Below, in pieces: positions 10,265-19,591 of a DNA stretch of 64,000 nt. This DNA is from Nitrosomonas sp. (GTDB taxonomy: Bacteria > Pseudomonadota > Gammaproteobacteria > Burkholderiales > Nitrosomonadaceae): the NCBI GenBank assembly GCA_016721865.1, contig JADKHF010000004.1:1-64000 (forward strand), written 5' to 3'. Position 1 is the stretch's first letter, and every line of letters begins with the position of its first letter. Both the position numbers and the translations under genes were made by a program. Under the pieces are notes generated by a model. It worked only from the letters and a program-made list of their open reading frames with translations. It ran no database searches and was not told where the DNA came from.

Positions 10265-11323
10265 ATGAAGATTACAACAATAGGCATTGATTTGGCAAAA
10301 GAGGTGTTTCAGATCCACGGTGTAGATGAGTATGGCAAGGCTGTGCTGCGTAAGCAATTACGCCGCGGACAGATGACGGAGTTCTTTGCCAATCTGGGGC
10401 CTTGCCTGATTGGCTTAGAAGCGTGCGGTAGTTCCCACCACTGGGCGAGAAAGTTGGGTGGATTTGGGCATACTGTCAAGCTCATGTCGCCCCAGTTCGT
10501 CAAGCCCTATGTCAAGACTAACAAGCATGATATGGCCGATGCAGAAGCGATCTGCGAAGCAGTTACTCGACCCAATATGCGCTTTGTACCGATCAAGACT
10601 GTTGAGCAACAGGCCATTCTATCAGTGCACCGAGCCAGACAGGGATTTGTCAAGGCGAGAACTTCACAGGCAAATCAGATACGCGGTCTACTCTCTGAGT
10701 TTGGTATCGTCATCCCTCAGGGGATCCAATCGATTGGCAAACGCATGCCTGACATTCTGGAAGATGCCGAAAATGGTTTGCCAGGAACAATGCGCCGATT
10801 ACTGGAAAGACTGAATGATCACCTTAAAGAACTGGATCGGCAGGTGAAAGAGTTAGAGTTGCAAATCAAGCTTTGGCACAAGGAGAACGAAGCCAGCCAA
10901 AGACTGGAAGCCATCCCTGGTGTTGGCCCGATTACAGCGAGCGCCATTGTGGCAACTGTGGGGAATGCTACAGAGTTCAAGAGCAGTAGACAATTGGCCG
11001 CATGGCTAGGGTTAGTGCCCAAGCAGCATTCAAGCGGTGGCAAACAGTTATTGCTTGGTATCAGCAAACGCGGGGATACTTATCTTCGCACCCTGCTGAT
11101 CCATGGAGCAAGAGCAGTCATCCGCTTTGCCGAGAAGAAGGCCGAGCCAGAAAGCTGGCTTCGCAAGCTGATAACACGGCGCAATAAGAACGTTGCTGCT
11201 GTTGCCCTGGCAAATAAGAACGCTCGCATCATCTGGGCATTGCTCACCCAGAAAGCGACATTTCACCCCGATCACACTATGGCAACATACTGCTGCGGCT
11301 CATTGATCGTGAGGGTTGATTAG
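10265..11323 (+). CDS. IS110-family transposase, IS1111 group
   Basis: This is a 352-residue DEDD recombinase that, with a guide RNA from the element, joins donor and target DNA. The N-terminal RuvC-like DEDD domain shows 'IGIDLAKEVFQIHGVD' (first Asp), 'LIGLEACGSSHHWAR' (Glu) and 'KTNKHDMADAEAI' (Asp pair). A coiled-coil linker 'LNDHLKELDRQVKELELQI' spans about 175-200. The C-terminal Transposase_20 domain contains 'EAIPGVGPITASAI', 'AAWLGLVPKQHSSGGK' and 'LLGISKRGDTYLRTLLIHGA', which should hold the catalytic serine. The start at ATG 10265 follows a GAGAGGAG ribosome-binding site. The gene is undamaged, unlike nearly all other transposases here. Confidence 0.95.
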   Translation: MKITTIGIDLAKEVFQIHGVDEYGKAVLRKQLRRGQMTEFFANLGPCLIGLEACGSSHHWARKLGGFGHTVKLMSPQFVKPYVKTNKHDMADAEAICEAVTRPNMRFVPIKTVEQQAILSVHRARQGFVKARTSQANQIRGLLSEFGIVIPQGIQSIGKRMPDILEDAENGLPGTMRRLLERLNDHLKELDRQVKELELQIKLWHKENEASQRLEAIPGVGPITASAIVATVGNATEFKSSRQLAAWLGLVPKQHSSGGKQLLLGISKRGDTYLRTLLIHGARAVIRFAEKKAEPESWLRKLITRRNKNVAAVALANKNARIIWALLTQKATFHPDHTMATYCCGSLIVRVD

Positions 11324-11588
11324 AAGCGTATGGGTATGTTGCATTAAAAACGAGTTTAAGGAGAAAGTCACCACCGATTGCACAGGCAATCATGACATGA
11401 TGGCGAGACTGGTCAGACCGTGAGTAGCTAAACCTGACTTAGCCCAAGTGCATAGAGCACGTGAAGATGATAAGGTGCTACTCAGCAAATTCCATCAGGG
11501 ACAGAGGCAATGCGCTTCACATAAAGTCCGGATGTATGGCTGCAATCTTTACCTTCTTGAGATCATAGATTGAAGGCTTTGCAAAAAT
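11324..11588 (+). ncRNA. Predicted guide (seek/bridge) RNA region of the IS1111-group element
   Basis: In the IS1111 group the guide RNA is encoded in the non-coding end downstream of the transposase gene. Here that end is 265 nt long, from the transposase stop to the subterminal repeat. It is nearly identical in the two copies, with one difference seen (C or T near 11363), although no protein is encoded. I have not folded it or located the guide loops, so the RNA boundaries are not known. The left copy is interrupted here by IS66. Confidence 0.5.
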
Positions 11589-11607
11589 GTGGGCGTCCAT
11601 GTATGGG

Positions 11608-11744
11608 CTGAGACATACCGCTGGTTTGCCATGTTTCGATATGAATTCGTCGTGCTTCTGATGATGACATCGTTCCTCCTTGTAAAAGGTTTGAGGATAA
11701 CGGTGATGTATCAGGGTGTTAATGTGGGAGGGTTGGAGGTTTAC
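11608..11744 (-). mobile_element. IS66 left-end stub
   Basis: These 137 bp are the reverse complement of the first part of the IS66 at 4554-4690 with a handful of changes: the outer tip (complement of GTAAACCTCC) ends at 11744 and the start of tnpA lies toward 11608. The rest is missing. It is bounded by the end of the IS1111-group element on one side and cuts into an IS5-type transposase gene on the other. Confidence 0.85.
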
Positions 11745-13046
11745 CTTTCAAGTGCATTAATTCATCTTTGTTTTCAGGTGTAGTCTTTGGTGGACGTCCC
11801 AGTGGTTTGCCTGCGAAGCGGATGTGATTGCGTTCCAGATAGCTGCGATTATCACGTGAGCCATATAGCGTGTCGGCAATGACGACTTCGGGATAATGCC
11901 GTGACGCTTTTTGTAGACTTCAACTTGCGCTTGAAGATCATGGCCTTCATGTTGCGCGTCCCAGTGCAGCTTGTCGACATGAGCCAACCCTTTGCCTGTC
12001 AAGCTCACGCTTATTTTGGCGCCAAATTCCACTGTCTTGCCTTGCTTTCCCCTGATAATGGGCCGAAGATGCGGCTGACTGATACTGACAATGCGATCAT
12101 CACAACGTCTGGTGTTGGTTTTGTACATTGCATATTGTTGCCGGTACAGATGGGGTAATACCCAGTAGCGGCGCAACAACCAATTGGGTAATGGTATGGG
12201 CGTGCCAGGCGTATATTCCGTCAGCATCGCTTCAATATGATTTAAATTCCGGTGCAGGAACTGCAATTGTTGCCTGATACCGGCACGGCGCTTCCTGTTG
12301 GATGGCCGTCTCAGCTTGACTAGGCTGAGATAGGCTTTTCTGGCAACTCGCGATAAGTGCGCGGCTTCTTTTCTGTGGACGATTACTTTTGGCATGCAGT
12401 TCATCAATGATACGCTCACTCAATTCACGCGCTTCGTTCAGCAGTCCAAGATCTGTCGGATAGCGTATGGCCTGCTCTGCAACAGTGGCATCCAGTATTA
12501 ATTTGCCATGATTGCGCGGCGGCTCATCTGCCAAAGATTGCTCTGCTTCCATTGCGGTACCCGTGTCGCAGCTGCCTACCTCACCGCTATTTGTTACATC
12601 ATTGTCGTCGTCGTTGTCATCATCAATTATCTTTGACTGACTTCTTTGTCCGCCGGGGTTCAAATCACCTCATGAAATTCATCAAATACCGTCTGAGCCA
12701 TGCGCTTGCATATCTCAACCAGTAATGATGACGCAAAGGGCGTCTTCGCTTGAAAACCTTTCAGGCCAATAAAATATTGCAGGTATGGATTCTCCCGGGT
12801 CTGCTCAACAGTCTCTTCATCTGAAATCGATAATTTATGTTTAATAATCACTGCTCCAATCACAATTCTGGCATCTTTGGCTGGGCGGCCTAGTCTTGAA
12901 CACAGCGTCTTATAGTAACTCTCGGACAACTCATCCCACGGTAGGCAATCACTCAGTTTTACCCAGCGATTATTGGGATCAAGAATCATGCCCGGTGGTG
13001 TATCAAATCCTTTGAGGGGCAGTTTTTGATTGATATAACGAATCAT
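11745..13046 (-). pseudogene. IS5-family transposase, frameshifted and 3'-truncated
   Basis: It starts at ATG 13046 with 'NQKLPLKGFDTPPG', 'PWDELSESYYKTLCSRLGRP' and 'LVIGAVIIKHKLSISDEET' (near-verbatim), the N-terminal DUF772 region. A second frame (12663 to 12232) carries an Asp/Asn-rich linker and 'KLILDATVAEQAIRYPTDL', with the first catalytic Asp. A third (12419 to about 11880) holds the middle, with 'IVSISQPHLRPIIRGK'. The end 'GSRDNRSYLERNHIRFAGKP' is in yet another frame and breaks off at the IS66 stub at 11744. At least three shifts and a truncation make it a clear pseudogene. Confidence 0.8.
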
Positions 13047-13196
13047 AGTGCACGGTTTTTGGTGTTAATTCACATATTTATGTGCACCATTTTACCAAAA
13101 TATGAAATGCTATTCAATTAAAACAATTAGTTATACTTTTTGAGTAAGCTCTAATTATACTCGAAGCACAAACTGTTTTGAGGAGAGGAGCGAATC

Positions 13197-13864
13197 ATGG
13201 TAAAGACAAAGATTATCCTTGATGAGGAAGAGAAACGAGAGCTGGATAGGCGGTTACGTGCCAGCACCGTGTTAGTACGAGATCGGCAGTGCGCACAAAT
13301 CATTTGCTGAGGGCTGAAGGACATACTCCAGATAGCTTTCGGTGCGAAAGCTGGTGTGACACGGTAACCGTAAGTTATTGGTGTCAGCGTTTTGCTAAGG
13401 AACGATTGGCTGGTCTAACGGATGCGCCCGGACGTGGCCGCAAGCCTTCGTTACCCGATACGGCGGTCAAGAAAGTGTTGGAGACAGTTACGCGCCCGCC
13501 CGCTAATCCGGTACGCTGGAGTTGCCGCACCATGGCGCAAGCGGCGGGTATTTCGACAGCCAGCGTACAACGCTTGTGGGCGGCAAACGACATCAAGCCG
13601 CACCTGATCCGAACCTTCAAGCTGTCGAACGATGTTCATTTCGAGGAAAAATTCAGGGATGTCATCGGCTTGTATCTCAATCCACCGGAAAAAGCGCTGG
13701 TGCTGTGTTGTGACGAGAAATCACAATGTCAGGCGCCGGAGCGTACTCAGCCGGGCTTTCCGCTGGGCATCGGGCATATCAAGACCACAACGCACGATTA
13801 TATTCGTCATGGCACTTTGACTTTGTTTGCTGCGCTAAGCCTAATTTCCTCAGTTGGAATTTAG
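13197..13864 (+). pseudogene. IS630-family transposase, frameshifted and truncated
   Basis: ATG 13197 ('MVKTKIILDEEEKRELDRRL') runs 37 codons to a stop, and the protein continues in another frame from about 13289. It shows 'VSYWCQRFAKERLAGLTDAP' (HTH), 'AAGISTASVQRLWAANDIKPH', 'LYLNPPEKALVLCCDEKSQ' (first catalytic Asp) and 'TTHDYIRHGTLTLFAALS'. Homology stops at about 13845, so the C-terminal half with the remaining catalytic residues is missing. The remaining interval up to 13990 has no gene. Confidence 0.8.
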
Positions 13865-13994
13865 GATAAAAATGGCTGTAATCTAATACTATCAAGGGTT
13901 CCAGGCCTAAAATGTTAACTGCTCCTCAGTTACAGAAAACAAGCTGAGAGCAAGACATGAAAGTACTTTCAGCAGATTTTTATTAGTCCGAAGC

Positions 13995-14580
13995 AAGGTT
14001 AAAACCACCGCCTTTAAAGCGGTAAGATTTATTTTTTAAAATTTTGGACGTACCATGATGTTAAAAGTAGGGGAGTATCATGGACTATCGTTATGGAAGT
14101 CACACAATTTTCAAGAAACAGTACCATTTTGTATTTGTAACAAAATATCGCTATGAGGTACTGAGCGGTGACATAGGGCTGAAGGTCAGGGAACTGATAA
14201 GGCAGACGTGCGAGGCATTTGAAATAGAAATTCTGAAAGGCGGTGTCAGTCAGGATCATCTACATATATTGGTATCTGCGCCACCGAACATGGCGCCCAG
14301 CGAAATAATGAGGCGCATCAAAGGTAGAACTTCTGCGAAGTTGTTTGAAAGTTTTCCGGAATTAAAAAAACGCTACTGGGGCGCCATTTTTGGGCACGAA
14401 GATACTTTTGTGTAACGTCAGGAGAACTGACAGAAGAAATGATTCAAAACTATTTGGAACATCATTTTGAACCTAAAGGTGATGATGATTTCAGTACCGA
14501 AAGCTAAACGGGTCTTAAGATCCGTATCCTGACTTGAGTCATTGTCACTAACCCACCAGCTAGAGCTGGTGGTTGTTTAG
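13995..14580 (+). mobile_element. IS200-type element
   Basis: The tnpA-like gene is flanked by hairpins as in IS200/IS605 elements. On the left is an imperfect palindrome ACCGCC-TTTAAA-GCGGT (about 14006-14024). On the right is a strong stem ACCACCAGC/GCTGGTGGT class hairpin (about 14552-14573) followed by a T-rich run. No inverted repeats or target duplication are expected for this single-strand mechanism. The exact ends are uncertain. No tnpB is present. Confidence 0.6.
14080..14506 (+). pseudogene. tnpA: IS200/IS605 Y1 transposase TnpA, frameshifted
   Basis: 'YHFVFVTKYRYEVLSG' and the HUH motif 'SQDHLHILVSAPPN' identify the Y1 HUH transposase. The normal C-terminus with the catalytic tyrosine, 'TEEMIQNYLEHHFEPK', is in another frame and stops at 14506. 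The shift lies near 14385 in GGGGCGCC. As read, the HUH metal site and the tyrosine are on different polypeptides. Its full length would be about 142 residues, normal for the family. Confidence 0.85.
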
Positions 14581-14619
14581 TTTTTCACCGCTCCTGTCGC
14601 GAAGTTTTCTACCAGCTGT

Positions 14620-15588
14620 CTAGAAACTCGGGAACATATAACGAATGCCGCCAGTGATATTCCAGGTATAGGCACCGGGAAGATCCCGCCCATAAATTCC
14701 GATCCCGGGGCGTACAAACACTCCCCATTTTCCCACTACATTCCGTCCGAGTTCAAGTTCGAGGGTCATACTGTTTTTTGTGCTCCGTTCCCAGTCGATC
14801 CTCCAATCGGCATCCAGGACGCTCCATCCATTCGCTCCCCAGAACGTATTGATCTGTATCTGGGCCTTCGTAACATTAACGGAGTTTCGGGCAGGATCGC
14901 CGCCGACGGAAACTTGTTGTGTAACTAACGCACTCATGAGTGAATCCCATCGGGGGAGAAACCGTCCCGTGAAGATGACCGGGCTGATCGTATACTTGCC
15001 AAGGCTCAATGCGCTCTCGGTAGCGGTAGGAAATGTCGATATCACGCCGAGTAGTAAGGCATATTCAGGCGTATTATAAGCACGCCACCCGGCCGTGACG
15101 GCGAGATCGCTGAAGCCTTGCACGCTAGTGGTGCCAGGGCGATGCGGATCGCTCCAGTTCAAGCACGGCGCATCTACACGGAGCAGATAGTTTCCTCGGT
15201 ACGGCAGATCAACACGAGCTACGGTATCAATGCCTTGACCTCCCTGAGGGAGCTCGCGGTACGTGGAAGACAGCTGCATCCGTCCCACGATGGCGGTGGG
15301 GTCGGTCCCATATTTGGCGCCCAGGTTTCTGAGACGCTCTGCCTCGTCCTGCTGCTCCGGTGTCACCGGCTGAGGCCCCAATCTGCTGAGGGGGCGGCGT
15401 CTCCTGGGAACGGCGTCAGGCTTTTCGATGAGGTCATTCATTTCTTTCTGTGTGTCTGATGCCAGGCCCCTTTCCGCCGGTGAGCCGGGCAGCGAATCTT
15501 CTGCTAGTGCAAATAAGGGGCACAGTGTGAGCAGTAATGTGGTTCCAATAAACCAGACACATCTTTTTATAAAATTCCGATTAATCAA
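14620..15588 (-). CDS. Predicted outer-membrane beta-barrel protein
   Basis: This 322-residue protein starts with TTG at 15588, the only plausible start before a signal peptide that ends in 'FALA' followed by 'EDSLPG' (cleavage about residue 29). A proline- and arginine-rich linker about 55-70 follows, then alternating beta-like strands with Tyr/Trp/Gly, and a C-terminal Phe after 'GGIRYMFPS', the usual signature for BAM-dependent insertion. It resembles uncharacterised transporter-like barrels that bind small hydrophobic compounds. No substrate can be given. It is isolated among IS elements and faces the IS200 hairpin, which may serve as its terminator. Confidence 0.65.
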   Translation of the reverse strand: MINRNFIKRCVWFIGTTLLLTLCPLFALAEDSLPGSPAERGLASDTQKEMNDLIEKPDAVPRRRRPLSRLGPQPVTPEQQDEAERLRNLGAKYGTDPTAIVGRMQLSSTYRELPQGGQGIDTVARVDLPYRGNYLLRVDAPCLNWSDPHRPGTTSVQGFSDLAVTAGWRAYNTPEYALLLGVISTFPTATESALSLGKYTISPVIFTGRFLPRWDSLMSALVTQQVSVGGDPARNSVNVTKAQIQINTFWGANGWSVLDADWRIDWERSTKNSMTLELELGRNVVGKWGVFVRPGIGIYGRDLPGAYTWNITGGIRYMFPSF

Positions 15589-15919
15589 AGTGTTTGGTAT
15601 TTATGGAAGGGTTTTTGTAATCGTGCGCCGGGTCCACAGTTATATAGCAGCTTGCAGACCATCGGATGCTGCAATGGTATTGTTAACCAGTACTTTTTTC
15701 GTCATGTTGATGCATATTCCTTTAGCATTCTTTCGACGGTGCCTGATGATTAGTAGGAAGTGTCAGATGTGGATTGACATGCTGTGCGGTTAATAAAGAT
15801 AGCAAGTATGGTGCAGGCCAGATTTAAAATATTCATTTGCCTTTTCTTTAACGAATTTTTGCATTGATAATATCATATACACCGGCTCAGCCGTGCAGCC
15901 GCGCAATTGAGATGTTATT
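15589..15919. other. Intergenic stretch upstream of the outer-membrane protein gene
   Basis: This 331-bp, AT-rich sequence has no convincing gene. It must contain the promoter of the outer-membrane protein gene; I could not pick one with confidence. Confidence 0.4.
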
Positions 15920-17025
15920 GATCCGGCCATTAAATAGTTTTAAGCGGCATATTTTACATACGGATCTTGGAAGTAAGAAGCAACGCGCTCTGGATTATTC
16001 TGCAGCATCAACATATGATCATCGACAGCGGCATGTAATTTCTCCTTGGTACGCACCGGAACTTTCGAACCGATAGCCTGCTTCAAATCTGAGTTCAATC
16101 TTTCTTCTGGATTTAATTCCGGACTGTAGCTGGGTAAATAAAAGCATTCGATCTTTCCTTATTTTCTTCCAGCCAAGCCTTCACTGGTTTGCTGTGGTGC
16201 ACTCTCAAATTATCCAGGATCAAGAACACTTTCTTCCCTGCATCCTTGATCAGTAGTTCGAGAAATTCAATGAGTCTATCTGAATTGAAATTTCCATCAA
16301 TAATCTGCCAGCGTGCACAGCCTTTGTTGGTTACAGTGGCAATCATTGACAGCCGTTGCCGCGTGCCAGGAGCGTAGGTCACGGGTGTTTTTCCTTGGGT
16401 GCAAAGCCACGTCCTCGCACATCCGTATTGACTAATCCTGTCTCATCACCCCAGTGAATCTCCCCGCCTTCAGTACGAGCGCGCTTGGCTATCTCTGGAT
16501 ACTGCTCATTGAGCCAGTGCTTTACCGCTTCCGGGCGTTGTTCGTAAGCACGTCGGATCGGCTTCTGCGGGGTAAATCCCCAACGCTTGAGGTAGTGTCC
16601 CACCGTGCGTATCGGCATGGATATGCCACATTCCTGCTCGATTAACTGTCTTATCGCTCCACGATTCCACAACGCAAAATCCATCTTCAGTTGCTCAGGA
16701 CGTTTATCACAAATAAGCCGTTGCAATCTCAACTCCTGCTCTTCGCTTAAGCTGCGTTTGTCACCCGTACGTCGTCCGCGTCTACCCAGGCTTTAGCCCA
16801 GCTGCACCACCTTCTTCATAAAGTCGAATAATCTTCTTCACAGCCGTGCCGCTCAGCTCCGTAACTGCGCTATTTGCCCAGGTTTGCCGCCTCGCTTGTG
16901 AAGACGAATCACTTGCCGACGACGTTCATGCAGCGCTTCATCTTTTAAGGTTCTTGCATCTATTTTTTCCATCCTTCTATGACATGCAAAATCACCAAAA
17001 ATTCAAACTATTTATTGGCCGGATC
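15920..17025 (-). mobile_element. IS630-family element with terminal inverted repeats
   Basis: GATCCGGCCATTAAATAGTT at the left end (from 15920) matches the complement of the right end, GATCCGGCCAATAAATAGTT (to 17025), with one difference. The 1.1-kb length suits IS630. The expected TA duplication is not clear at the left. Confidence 0.75.
15940..16972 (-). pseudogene. IS630-family transposase, several frameshifts
   Basis: Reading starts at ATG 16972 ('MEKIDARTLKDEALHERRRQ'). The HTH part shifts near 16860, and 'LRLQRLICDKRPEQLKMDFA' to 'GEIHWGDETGLVNTDVRGRG' (with the first Asp) lies in 16732-16379. The next catalytic block 'KVFLILDNLRVHHSKPVKAW' is in 16382-16113. The C-terminus 'FYLPSYSPELNPEERLNSD' (last catalytic Glu) ends at TAA 15940-15942 in another frame. 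IS630 genes sometimes use one programmed frameshift, but here there are at least three, so it is inactive or badly assembled. Confidence 0.8.
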
Positions 17026-17132
17026 TATAGCAACAAATAAATGCTTAACAAGCATAAGTTTGCTAGAATGAAGAAGGTAATTTATTGAATAATCTTGTCA
17101 AGATAATCTAATCATTTTTTATATAATTTATT

Positions 17133-18152
17133 ATGCGCGCTAATTTTACTTGGTTTTCTTTGCTGCTTTTTTTGTTATGGTCCGTTGGCGTAATGGCGAC
17201 CCCCAGTGCCGAAGACATTATTACTTCGATGGCGTTTAAACAAGATCAGGTGGCTGAGCTTGAGCGGGGTAAAATCGTTGATGTTGAAATTAGTGAAGCG
17301 ACCCAGAAAGAATTGGCAATGGGACTGGCCATGTACCTGCCGTCCTCACCGGCAAAAATAGCCACTTACTTTAAAACTGGCGACTTGGCTTTGATCGACT
17401 CCGATATTACGACACATGCCAGCATACAGCCAAATTCAGGTATAGATGCTTTCAAGGGATTTTCCTTTACGCTTAAACAGAGTGACGAGGCCCGGGATTT
17501 GATGGCTGCTGCGGCGGGTGACCGGTTTAATTTGTCCGCAGAGGAAATAAAAGGCTTTGCGGCGCTAAAGGAAAAACTGACCGGTGCTGATAAAGCTGCT
17601 TTAGTTGCAGACGTGTCGCAACACTACCGGCAGATTTTATTGCAACGCTGGCAAGCTTATCTAGAAGGGGGTTTGGCAGGAATTGCGTCCTACGCGCGCA
17701 ATGGAGCAGACGCAAAACCTGCAGAGGAATTACGTACGGCAGCCGCCAGCAGCAAGCTATTTGCAAACTTCTTTCCAGATCTGCATAAGGTTTGGCTGAA
17801 TTACCCGGAAAAATTGCCATCCGGTGCCGAAGAACAATTTTTCTGGATCAACCGGACAGTGGAAAACCGGCCTACGGCTATTCTCAGTCATCGTATCGCG
17901 CAGACTTCCGATACCGTTTCGGTGATTATCGCGAGGCAATTCTTTGTTGGACACTCCTACAATTCCAGTCATCTGATAGTTGGTTGCTTGCCCTACCGCG
18001 ATGGCTCCATCGTGTTTTATGCGCAACGGACCTCCACTGATCAGGTTGCTGGCCTGGGCAGTAGCTTGAAGCATAGTATCGGGCGTGAGCAACTGAAAAA
18101 ACAAATGATCAAGAACTTGGAACGATTGCGTTCCAATATTCAGTCCCCTTGA
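17133..18152 (+). CDS. Secreted protein of unknown function
   Basis: This 339-residue protein has a signal peptide 'WFSLLLFLLWSVGVMATPSA' with a likely cut after 'VMA' (about residue 22). The mature part is alpha/beta and soluble, with 'QRWQAYLEGGLAGI', 'FFWINRTVENRPTAILSHRI' and 'IIARQFFVGHSYNSSH' as the most conserved-looking stretches. I do not recognise the family. Its stop overlaps the TTG start of the carbonic anhydrase gene (TTGA at 18149-18152), so the two are translationally coupled and the protein may act with the exported carbonic anhydrase. Confidence 0.6.
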   Translation: MRANFTWFSLLLFLLWSVGVMATPSAEDIITSMAFKQDQVAELERGKIVDVEISEATQKELAMGLAMYLPSSPAKIATYFKTGDLALIDSDITTHASIQPNSGIDAFKGFSFTLKQSDEARDLMAAAAGDRFNLSAEEIKGFAALKEKLTGADKAALVADVSQHYRQILLQRWQAYLEGGLAGIASYARNGADAKPAEELRTAAASSKLFANFFPDLHKVWLNYPEKLPSGAEEQFFWINRTVENRPTAILSHRIAQTSDTVSVIIARQFFVGHSYNSSHLIVGCLPYRDGSIVFYAQRTSTDQVAGLGSSLKHSIGREQLKKQMIKNLERLRSNIQSP

Positions 18153-18889
18153 AGAATAAAAACATAAAGAGCTGGAAGATTACCCGAAGGCAGTGGCTGT
18201 CCAGTACCTGTGGCTTAGCTATGGGAATGGCCTTGGGGGTGGCTGCCGAAGAGCCTTCAACCAGATCAGGCGCGATCGATACGGAACTTTATCCGCGTAA
18301 TGCTGACGAGGCGCTGGCACGATTACAGGATGGAAATCAGCGTTTCATGGATGAAAATCCACGTCATACGCATGAAAAGGCTGCCTGGCGAAGTCATCTT
18401 GTCGGGAGCCAAAAACCTTTTGCAACTGTTCTTGGATGCAGTGATTCGCGCGTGCCGCCTGAATTCATCTTCGATGTGGGATTTGGCGATCTCTTCACGA
18501 TTCGTCTGGCTGGCAATATTATCGCAGAAGACGTGGTGGGCACCTTGCAATATGCCGTGTCTCATTTGCATACCCCATTGGTAGTTGTGCTGGGCCATGA
18601 AGGCTGTGGTGCCGTTTCCGCTGCGGTTGATGAGATGACGCATAAGAAGGCTAAGGAGCTGGAGCACATTGAGTCGCTAATCAGATTAATTAAACCCGGG
18701 CTAAGCAAACTAGATTTGAAGCAGAACCAGGAAGCATTGCTGAGCGCTGCCGTAGAGGCCAACGTTCGTTGGTCCATGCAGCAAATTTCCAGTTCTCCGG
18801 AAGGAAAACGGGCGCTCAGGGAAAGGCGCGTGACTCTGGTAGGGGGTATTTATGAGTTGGCAACGGGTCGCGTTCGTTTTCTCGAATAG
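18149..18889 (+). CDS. Tat-exported beta-carbonic anhydrase
   Basis: This 246-residue enzyme interconverts CO2 and bicarbonate. The N-terminus has a twin-arginine signal, 'KITRRQWLSSTCGLAMGMAL', so it is predicted to fold with zinc in the cytoplasm and be exported to the periplasm. Beta-class zinc ligands are visible: C97 in 'VLGCSDSRVPPE' (with the D99/R101 dyad), H150 and C153 in 'LGHEGCGAV'. The start is TTG overlapping the stop of the preceding secreted-protein gene. A periplasmic carbonic anhydrase would help convert bicarbonate to the CO2 that diffuses into an autotroph's cytoplasm; that role is inference. Confidence 0.88.
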   Translation: MKNKNIKSWKITRRQWLSSTCGLAMGMALGVAAEEPSTRSGAIDTELYPRNADEALARLQDGNQRFMDENPRHTHEKAAWRSHLVGSQKPFATVLGCSDSRVPPEFIFDVGFGDLFTIRLAGNIIAEDVVGTLQYAVSHLHTPLVVVLGHEGCGAVSAAVDEMTHKKAKELEHIESLIRLIKPGLSKLDLKQNQEALLSAAVEANVRWSMQQISSSPEGKRALRERRVTLVGGIYELATGRVRFLE

Positions 18890-19050
18890 ATTTTATCCTT
18901 CGATCCCTTGTGCCTGCCGTTAAAGTACAAAACTTCTCCCTGATTACATAGAACCTTAGTCTCCTATGCAAAGCAAATTATAGCTCAGAGACATTTTTCT
19001 CCATTTAGTGAAATCAAGAAGTTCCAAACTTTGCGACATAATCAGTAATT

Positions 19051-19521
19051 TTACCTGACGGTATAACCTCGACCTTCAAAGCAGGTTGCATAGGCACGAT
19101 GAAAATACTGTTGTTGCTGTGCCGTGGCCTGTTGTTGTTGCGCTGCGGCCTGATCATTGCTAGCTTGCTTATCACGTTTTCTTGCGCCACCGAGTACTGT
19201 TCCTCCAACCGCACCAATCGCAGCACCCTTGCCGGCATCACCGGCAATTGCCCCAATCGCCGCTCCGCCAGCCGCCCCGCGAGCGGCACCTCTTATCCGC
19301 TCGCCGCCAACGCTTTGTTGCGGCGGTGCTACTGCATATTGGGAAGCCTGCGCCGGATCATAGCCCGTCTGCCCCTTGGCCCATGCGTAACATTCTGCCT
19401 CATCTCTTTGTTGCTGCGCTGCTGACTGACCCTTGGCGGGATAAATGACCTGCTGCGCAATCACTGAGGAACTGAATAAAGCTGTAAATACCGCTATTGA
19501 CGTTATCGATTTCAAAGTCAT
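19051..19521 (-). CDS. Glycine-zipper periplasmic/outer-membrane protein
   Basis: About 156 residues from ATG 19521, which has GGAAGG 8 nt upstream. A possible earlier start (19548) would add a charged stub ahead of the signal peptide 'SIAVFTALFSSSVIAQ'. The middle is a Gly/Ala glycine zipper (residues about 75-115) with repeated 'GAAxGAxxG' spacing, typical of YMGG/Rick_17kDa-type domains that insert in or attach to the outer membrane. Two cysteines ('ECYAW', 'ATCFEGRGYTV') flank it. A Gln/Ala-rich stretch lies near the end. Its function is unknown. Confidence 0.65.
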   Translation of the reverse strand: MTLKSITSIAVFTALFSSSVIAQQVIYPAKGQSAAQQQRDEAECYAWAKGQTGYDPAQASQYAVAPPQQSVGGERIRGAARGAAGGAAIGAIAGDAGKGAAIGAVGGTVLGGARKRDKQASNDQAAAQQQQATAQQQQYFHRAYATCFEGRGYTVR

Positions 19522-19591
19522 TTTCCTTCCTTTACTTATATTTAACAATCTGTTTATATGTCAAAATTCCAATTATTTGGATATCTGTGAC

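Larger units (their letters stand above)
10177..11603 (+). mobile_element. IS1111-group (IS110 family) element, right copy, intact
   Basis: The 1427-bp element is bounded by subterminal inverted repeats ATGGACGCCCAC (10184-10195) and its complement (11589-11600), with a 7-nt left tip and a 3-nt right tip. Target flanks TGACGAAGA (10168-10176) and TGGG (11604-11607) are the same as at the left copy, as expected for a site-specific, RNA-guided recombinase. It has a complete transposase gene and a 265-nt non-coding right end. The right end abuts an IS66 stub, so this copy appears to have landed in an IS66 tnpA. Confidence 0.88.

Noticed and set aside
4325..11603. Composite transposon carrying cargo between the two IS1111 copies
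   Set aside because: Only a decayed IS1634-type element lies between them, and this IS group does not normally move as composite transposons.
15940..16972. Programmed frameshifting in the IS630 transposase
   Set aside because: At least three shifts and an N-terminal break are present; a programmed event would explain one.
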